Source: Nitrospira_D sp035465795 (lineage in GTDB: Bacteria; Nitrospirota; Nitrospiria; Nitrospirales; Nitrospiraceae). From it: DNA of 64,000 nt. Under the pieces are notes generated by a model. That model did not search any database. It was not told the DNA's origin and saw nothing but the letters and a program-made list of their open reading frames with translations. Positions 59,764-64,000 of the stretch are shown here, piece after piece. Each line of letters starts with the position of its first letter. The first letter of the stretch is position 1. The DNA is taken from the NCBI RefSeq assembly GCF_049546785.1, contig NZ_JBMWAN010000005.1:62001-126000 (forward strand), in the 5' to 3' direction. A program made the translations under genes and the position numbers.

Positions 59764-60114
59764 ATGTCCGACATCACGATTTATCAAAAACCGACCTGTA
59801 CCACATGCCGCCAGACTATGCAGTTGGTCCGTGACAGCGGCATGGACTTCAAGGCGATCAATTACTATGAGGAGCCGTTTACGAAAGAGTTACTCAAGGG
59901 GTTGCTGAAGAAAGCAGGACTGTCGCCCAAGGACGTGCTCCGCACCAAGGAGGATATCTATAAAGAGCTCGGCCTGGCAAAGAAGAATCTGAGCGACGAC
60001 GAGCTGATCGCTCTGATGGTGCAGCATCCCGATCTCATTCAGCGTCCCATCGTGGTGAAGGGCGATACGGCCATCCTCGCGAGGCCCGCGGAGTCGGTCA
60101 AGAAGCTGCTCTGA
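59764..60114 (+). CDS. ArsC/Spx-family thioredoxin-fold protein
   Basis: A 116-residue protein of the arsenate reductase/Spx/YffB family. The redox pair is Cys12-x-x-Cys15 in KPTCTTCRQ, which is Spx-like, since classical ArsC has only the first Cys. The body has FKAINYYEEPFTKELLKGLL and the end IQRPIVVKGDTAILARP with the conserved Arg. AAAGGAG is six bases before the ATG. It could reduce arsenate or act as a thiol regulator; there is no arsenic-resistance gene beside it, so the role is open. Confidence 0.85.
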   Translation: MSDITIYQKPTCTTCRQTMQLVRDSGMDFKAINYYEEPFTKELLKGLLKKAGLSPKDVLRTKEDIYKELGLAKKNLSDDELIALMVQHPDLIQRPIVVKGDTAILARPAESVKKLL

Positions 60115-60126
60115 TCACAGCGATGA

Positions 60127-60142
60127 GGCCCCCGAAGGGGCC
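60127..60142. terminator. Short GC hairpin between convergent genes
   Basis: GGCCCC-CGAA-GGGGCC, a six-base stem with a stable CGAA tetraloop, flanked by a further TCAC/GTGA pairing. It lies between the ArsC-like gene and rnd and may terminate both; there is no U-run. Confidence 0.4.
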
Positions 60143-60152
60143 GCGTGATGGC

Positions 60153-61346
60153 CTACGACCAGGCAAGCTTCCCCGAGGAGGGGTCAATCTTCACGGCGAC
60201 CTCCCCGTTCAGCACCTGCAACAAGAGGTCTCCGAGCAGGATCCGCCGCCACCCGCGCATGACCGGGAGGTCAGGTGTGGTGCCTTGCGCTCTTGCATCG
60301 ACCAAAGCCTGGATATCGGCGGTGGTGGCGAGGAGCGTCGGGGCGATTTCATGGTGGGCCGCTTGCGCCTTCATGACCGCCTGCAGCAGTTCCACCATTC
60401 CGGTCGATTCCGGTTCAACCTTGCGCTCCTTCGGCACATCCGGCCACGCGGAAGCCGGAAGCGCCAGAGCGGATTGCATTGTGGCGAGCAACGTCTCGCC
60501 GTGACGGTCGACTTCCGATCCATGCAGGCCGCGCACGGCGCGCAGTTCCTCGACCGAGCGCGGCGGATGCCGCGCCAGCTGTAGCAGGACTTCGTCGCGC
60601 ATCACGCGGCCCCGGGGCACATTCCGCCGCCGGGCTTCGCTTTCACGCCAGGCCGCGAGTTCCCGGAGCACCGCAGCAGATTTGGGCTTGAGGCTGTCCC
60701 ACCCGCGAACGCGTTGGTACCGTTCTTGAGGTTCCCGACGGGTGTCGCCGACTGCGGTTTCCAGCCGTGAGAATTCTTCATCGGCCCATGCCAGCCGGCC
60801 CAGTTTGTGGAGGCGCGCGCGCAAGTGATCATGAATGGCGAGCAAAAACTCGACATCCTCCAGGGCGTAGGCCAGCTGATCGGAGGTGAGCGGTCGCGCG
60901 CTCCAATTGGTAAAGGTATGGGCCTTGGCAAGTTTTTTCCCATGCACCCGCAAGACGAGGTTGGCATAAGCCACCTGAGCGCCGTATCCGACCATCGCGG
61001 CCGCGATCTGCGTGTCGAAGAAAGGTTTGGGAATCGCACCGGCATGGGTGGCGAAGAGATCCAGGTCCTGCCGCCCGGCATGCACAATTTTCTCAACCTG
61101 CGGATTGCGGACGATCTCCCAAAACGGGGCCAATGCGGTGGATTCTTGCAACGCGGGAAAATCGATGATGGCCGAGTGCTGTTCCGTGGCGACCTGAATC
61201 AGCTCCAGCCTGGGCACAAAACTTTCTTCGCCGACGAACTCCGTATCCAGGGCAAGGCGGGAAGCCGTGGCCAGGTGATCGCACAACCGTTCAAGCTCGT
61301 CGGTGGTCTTAATATATCTGGTTGAATGCACGGCACTCCTATCCAT
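60153..61346 (-). CDS. rnd: Ribonuclease D
   Basis: A 397-residue 3'-5' exoribonuclease of tRNA and small RNA processing. The DEDDy exonuclease motifs are LALDTEFVGEES (Exo I), VHAGRQDLDLF (Exo II) and LAYALEDVEFLL (Exo III, with the Tyr). HRDC-type helical domains follow (RRNVPRGRVMRDEVLLQLAR). The start overlaps the J-domain gene stop by one base (TAATG). Confidence 0.93.
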   Translation of the reverse strand: MDRSAVHSTRYIKTTDELERLCDHLATASRLALDTEFVGEESFVPRLELIQVATEQHSAIIDFPALQESTALAPFWEIVRNPQVEKIVHAGRQDLDLFATHAGAIPKPFFDTQIAAAMVGYGAQVAYANLVLRVHGKKLAKAHTFTNWSARPLTSDQLAYALEDVEFLLAIHDHLRARLHKLGRLAWADEEFSRLETAVGDTRREPQERYQRVRGWDSLKPKSAAVLRELAAWRESEARRRNVPRGRVMRDEVLLQLARHPPRSVEELRAVRGLHGSEVDRHGETLLATMQSALALPASAWPDVPKERKVEPESTGMVELLQAVMKAQAAHHEIAPTLLATTADIQALVDARAQGTTPDLPVMRGWRRILLGDLLLQVLNGEVAVKIDPSSGKLAWS

Positions 61347-61969
61347 TATTCGGTCGGGTTGTAAGATGCGTCAGCCTGCCGTGGCGGCTCCACATTGCTA
61401 AGGCTCAAATATTCTTTCAGAAACTGATAGGCTTCCAGCATGCGCCGCAATTCCGGCTCGGAACTGCGGTCCCCGTTGTTCGCATCCGGATGCAGTTGTT
61501 TGGCCCTCTGCCTGAAGGCCGCGGTCACATCGGCGAGGGAACTGCCGAACTCGACACCCATGGTGGCATAGGCATCCATGGCATTGTTGATGCCGCTGGA
61601 GCCTTGCGACAGGTCGCCGCTGGCGGCTTTCAACATGTCGGCGAGACTGATTTTTTTGCGGCGGCGGCGCGGCCGTTCGCGGATCTCGCTATCGAACTCG
61701 TCCCACCGGTCTTCGACAAATTCCAGGCGGGATTCCAACCGCATGGCCCCGGAGAGATCCCGGACCAGGCCGAGTTCCTCCTCGATCTCCAACAGCGACT
61801 TGATAATCTCCTCCAACCCCTGTTCAACCCGGAAAAAGCTGTCCACCCGTTCTTCCATCATCGTGTCGACGGCGATTTCAAGGCTGTCTTCCGTCTTGAT
61901 GCGAAGCGAATCGATCCGCTTGCGCATACCGCCCTGGAACTTGATGAATTTGGCTTGTGAAAACGGCAT
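61346..61969 (-). CDS. J-domain (DnaJ-like) protein
   Basis: A 207-residue protein. The N-terminal ~100 residues are helical and charged (MEERVDSFFRVEQGLEEIIK; FVEDRWDEFDSEIRERPRRR). The C-terminal J domain carries the HPD motif in AKQLHPDANNGD after VEFGSSLADVTAAFRQR and ends RMLEAYQFLKEYLS. J domains stimulate Hsp70 ATPase; a C-terminal position is unusual but known. The RPRRRRKK stretch in the middle could bind nucleic acid. It is co-transcribed with rnd. Confidence 0.88.
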   Translation of the reverse strand: MPFSQAKFIKFQGGMRKRIDSLRIKTEDSLEIAVDTMMEERVDSFFRVEQGLEEIIKSLLEIEEELGLVRDLSGAMRLESRLEFVEDRWDEFDSEIRERPRRRRKKISLADMLKAASGDLSQGSSGINNAMDAYATMGVEFGSSLADVTAAFRQRAKQLHPDANNGDRSSEPELRRMLEAYQFLKEYLSLSNVEPPRQADASYNPTE

Positions 61970-62080
61970 GGCTTGTGTGCGCTCCCGGCGCCGCGCATTG
62001 TAACACAGTGGGATTCGTAGTCAGAAGAGTGCCGACGGCGAGGAATTCCGCCTGCCGGCCTGTCTCTCCGAGGTACGGAA

Positions 62081-63523
62081 TTACACCGGAAACGGCAGGT
62101 CGTCCGCTTTTGCTCGCCTGCGTGCGACACCACTGTCGCGAGCGGCAGCCGCGACGGCGCGGGCGACGCACGGGACGACGTCTTTGTCGAAGAGGCTGGG
62201 AATGATGTAGTCCTCGCTTAAGGCGCCCTGTGGAATGGTCTGCGCGATCGCCTTGGCTGCGGCCAGCTTCATCGGTTCGTTGATGTCGGTCGCTTGGACA
62301 TCAAGCGCGCCACGGAAGATACCGGGAAACGCGAGCGCATTGTTGATTTGGTTGGGATAATCGGACCGACCGGTGGCAAAGATGCGGCAGTGCGAAGCCG
62401 CAAGTTCCGGCGGAACTTCTGGGTCCGGGTTGGCCATGGCAAAAACGATTCGATCCGCGGCCATTACGTCGAGGTCTTCCCCGGTCAGAAGATTGCCGAC
62501 CGAGAGGCCGATAAACACGTCAGCCCCTTTCAACGCATCGCGCAAGGAACCGGTCGGTTTATCACGGGTCAGACACGTGCTGAGATTGGTCCGGCAGGCG
62601 CGCAGTTCATCGGCCTCTCCCTGCAGGATGATGCCTTCCTTATCGCACCCGACCAGGTGCGACACACCGGCAGCCAGCAACATCCGGCAGCAGGCCGTGC
62701 CTGCCGCTCCCAGACCGTTGACCACGATGCGGATGCTCCCCAGCCGTTTGCCTGTCACGGTAAGGGCGTTGGTCAGCGCGGCGAGAATCACGACAGCCGT
62801 GCCATGCTGGTCATCATGCATCACCGGGATGTCGAGCGACGCTTTCAACCTTCGTTCAATCTCGAAGCAGCGGGGGGCGCCGATGTCCTCCAGATTGATG
62901 GCCCCGAAGCCCGGGGCGATGCCCTCCACAATGCGCACGATTTCATCCGGATCTTGCGTGTTCAGACACAGAGGCCAGGCGTCGATTCCAGCCAACTCTT
63001 TGAACAGCATCACCTTGCCCTCCATCACCGGCAAAGCGGCTTCCGGGCCGAGGTTGCCGAGTCCCAGCACGGCGGACCCGTCCGTGACGACCGCCACGCT
63101 ATTGCTCTTGCTCGTCAGCGCATAGACCTTTGATGTGTCTTTCGCAATGGCTTGAGCCACACGGCCGACGCCGGGCGTATAGACCATTGAAAGGACATTT
63201 CTGGTGCTGACGGGAAACTTGCCCTCGACACGGATCTTCCCGCCGAGGTGGAGGAGAAAGATCCGGTCGGAAGCCGAAAGTACGGTGACATCGGGCAGTG
63301 CGCTTAATCGGCCCAGGACCTTCTCACCATGGTCTTCATTGTGAACATCGAAGGTCACGTCCCGAACCATCCGGGTCTTGGTGGCTGAGACGATGTCGAC
63401 GGCCCCAAGGTTGGCCCCTTCTTCGGCCAGAGCGGCCGCAACCCGGGCAAAGATACCGGGCTTATTGGCCAATTCCAGCCTGGCCGTCAGGCGATAATTC
63501 GAATAGGGTCCAATTTCCGCCAT
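62081..63523 (-). CDS. Malic enzyme with N-terminal ACT domain
   Basis: A 480-residue NAD(P)-dependent malic enzyme, malate to pyruvate plus CO2 and reducing power. An N-terminal ACT regulatory domain (about 10-80, LELANKPGIFARVAAALAEE) is joined to the catalytic part: VYTPGVGRVAQAIA, the metal-binding NLEDIGAPRCFEIERRL, VMHDDQHGTAVVILAAL and the Rossmann IVVNGLGAAGTACCRML. FAMANPDPEVPPELA closes the active site. GGAGG precedes the start at 63523. The ACT domain implies control by a small ligand, not identified. Confidence 0.93.
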   Translation of the reverse strand: MAEIGPYSNYRLTARLELANKPGIFARVAAALAEEGANLGAVDIVSATKTRMVRDVTFDVHNEDHGEKVLGRLSALPDVTVLSASDRIFLLHLGGKIRVEGKFPVSTRNVLSMVYTPGVGRVAQAIAKDTSKVYALTSKSNSVAVVTDGSAVLGLGNLGPEAALPVMEGKVMLFKELAGIDAWPLCLNTQDPDEIVRIVEGIAPGFGAINLEDIGAPRCFEIERRLKASLDIPVMHDDQHGTAVVILAALTNALTVTGKRLGSIRIVVNGLGAAGTACCRMLLAAGVSHLVGCDKEGIILQGEADELRACRTNLSTCLTRDKPTGSLRDALKGADVFIGLSVGNLLTGEDLDVMAADRIVFAMANPDPEVPPELAASHCRIFATGRSDYPNQINNALAFPGIFRGALDVQATDINEPMKLAAAKAIAQTIPQGALSEDYIIPSLFDKDVVPCVARAVAAAARDSGVARRRAKADDLPFPV

Positions 63524-63717
63524 ATTGAGCCTCCGCTTGTGCAATCACGCATTCAGCCTATCACACTCAGGCGAGTGGACGGTCTCCTCAGACTCGGGAG
63601 GAGAAGTCGCACGTTTGCTTCTGATATTCGGTTTCCCTTTTCGCTTGCTCGTTCGCTGGCTTGAGGATTTGAAGAGTTGACTTTATCTCTCGTTTTGGCT
63701 AACCTCCGTCGCCAGTT

Positions 63718-63736
63718 TGCCCGGCATTGACGGGCA
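63718..63736 (+). other. Small hairpin upstream of the last gene
   Basis: TGCCCG-GCATTGA-CGGGCA, a six-base stem about 33 bases before the ATG of the Lys/Glu repeat protein. It could be a leader structure; a weak sigma70-like TTGACT (63677) lies upstream. Confidence 0.3.
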
Positions 63737-63768
63737 CATCATCCAAACCAAACAGGGGGTAATTGGTT

Positions 63769-63972
63769 ATGAAGAGCATGTTGATGGCGATCATGGCGGT
63801 GGCAGTGGCAGTGACCTTCAGCGCTCCTTCCTTTGCCGAAGAGAAGAAGAAGGAAGAGAAGAAGGGCGGCCACGTGGTGGTGTTCGGTGAAGAGAAGAAG
63901 AAGGAAGAGAAGAAGGGCGGCCACGTCGTGTTCGGCGACGAGAAGAAGAAGGAAGAGAAGGGCGGCAAGTAA
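63769..63972 (+). CDS. Tiny secreted Lys/Glu repeat protein
   Basis: A 67-residue protein. A clear signal peptide (MLMAIMAVAVAVTFSAPSFA, cleaved before EEKKK) leaves a mature peptide made almost only of a ~16-residue unit, EEKKKEEKKGGHVVVFG, present in two full copies and one partial copy ending EEKGGK. The unit combines a highly charged block with a GGH-hydrophobic-FG block. At DNA level the copies differ by a codon deletion and few bases. It is not a known family to me; a surface, metal-binding (His) or polyelectrolyte role is speculative. A GGGGGTAA stretch precedes the ATG. Confidence 0.7.
   Translation: MKSMLMAIMAVAVAVTFSAPSFAEEKKKEEKKGGHVVVFGEEKKKEEKKGGHVVFGDEKKKEEKGGK
63829..63960 (+). 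repeat. Tandem 48-51-base repeats inside the last gene
   Basis: Units begin near 63838, 63889 and 63937 (each GAAGAGAAGAAGAAGGAAGA-like, followed in the first two by a GGCGGCCACGT block). The first is 51 bases, the second 48, the third truncated. All keep the frame. Confidence 0.85.
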
Positions 63973-64000
63973 TTACGACATACGTCGTTTGTCTGAATCA

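Noticed and set aside
1..64000. CRISPR arrays, tRNA or rRNA genes, insertion sequences, phage integration sites
   Set aside because: No regularly spaced repeats, no tRNA T-loop/acceptor pairs, no transposase or integrase motifs and no terminal inverted repeats were recognised on reading.

Overview
The window looks like chromosomal DNA of a Nitrospira-like bacterium (phylum Nitrospirota). This is inferred from high G+C, an alternative N-type ATPase operon, several small secreted or zinc-ribbon proteins of unknown function, c-type cytochromes, and central-carbon genes compatible with a reductive/oxidative TCA cycle. No rRNA, tRNA, CRISPR array, insertion sequence or phage module was recognised. 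No nitrite oxidoreductase or ammonia oxidation gene is present, so the assignment is an inference.

Layout. 1-4.3 kb: end of a sensor kinase, a sigma54-dependent response regulator, a zinc-ribbon protein, a sugar-phosphate nucleotidyltransferase and two single-domain response regulators. 4.7-7.3 kb: an HtrA-type protease and the soluble transhydrogenase SthA. 7.3-10.6 kb: accessory and partly decayed DNA, with a second sthA 3' end, a bestrophin/DUF4239-like membrane protein, a secreted protein made of a tandem duplication behind a good sigma54 promoter, and the C-terminal stump of a P-type ATPase. 11-13.5 kb: alpha-glucan phosphorylase. 13.9-16.8 kb: a lipoprotein cytochrome c, a haem-bearing probable outer-membrane barrel and a SHOCT-domain protein. 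17-17.7 kb: a HAD hydrolase. 18.1-24.3 kb: an N-ATPase operon (atpD-C-Q-B-E-F-A-G) that lacks atpR and has unusual alpha- and c-subunit residues. 25.3-27.9 kb: phosphoglucomutase and a methyltransferase.

27.9-31.8 kb, minus strand: lipoyl synthase, two unknown proteins, a Rieske ferredoxin, an Mrp/NBP35 ATPase and a fatty-acid desaturase. 32-38.1 kb: PutA, an exported unknown protein, an SDR, BioD and ThiE. 38.5 kb: a glycine-zipper protein. 39.2-52.5 kb, minus strand: a dense housekeeping run read clpC, then tsaD-hflX-nth-yicC-gmk-rpoZ-coaBC-TPR-aroQ-efp-accB-accC, mostly with ATGA-type overlaps. The clpC unit is closed by a strong terminator and divergent sigma70 promoters separate clpC from nadK. 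53.6-63.5 kb: a ferredoxin/NADP-reductase-like flavoprotein, FumC, Hsp20, citrate synthase, small exported proteins, an ArsC/Spx-like protein, RNase D, a J-domain protein and malic enzyme. The window ends with a tiny secreted Lys/Glu repeat protein.

The most notable points are: hflX has no normal start codon for its conserved N-terminus but has AUU behind a well-placed Shine-Dalgarno; the N-ATPase is non-canonical; the SHOCT-gene/atpD junction appears twice, one copy a remnant; and one locus carries two strong GG-N10-GC sigma54 promoter matches near a sigma54 activator gene.
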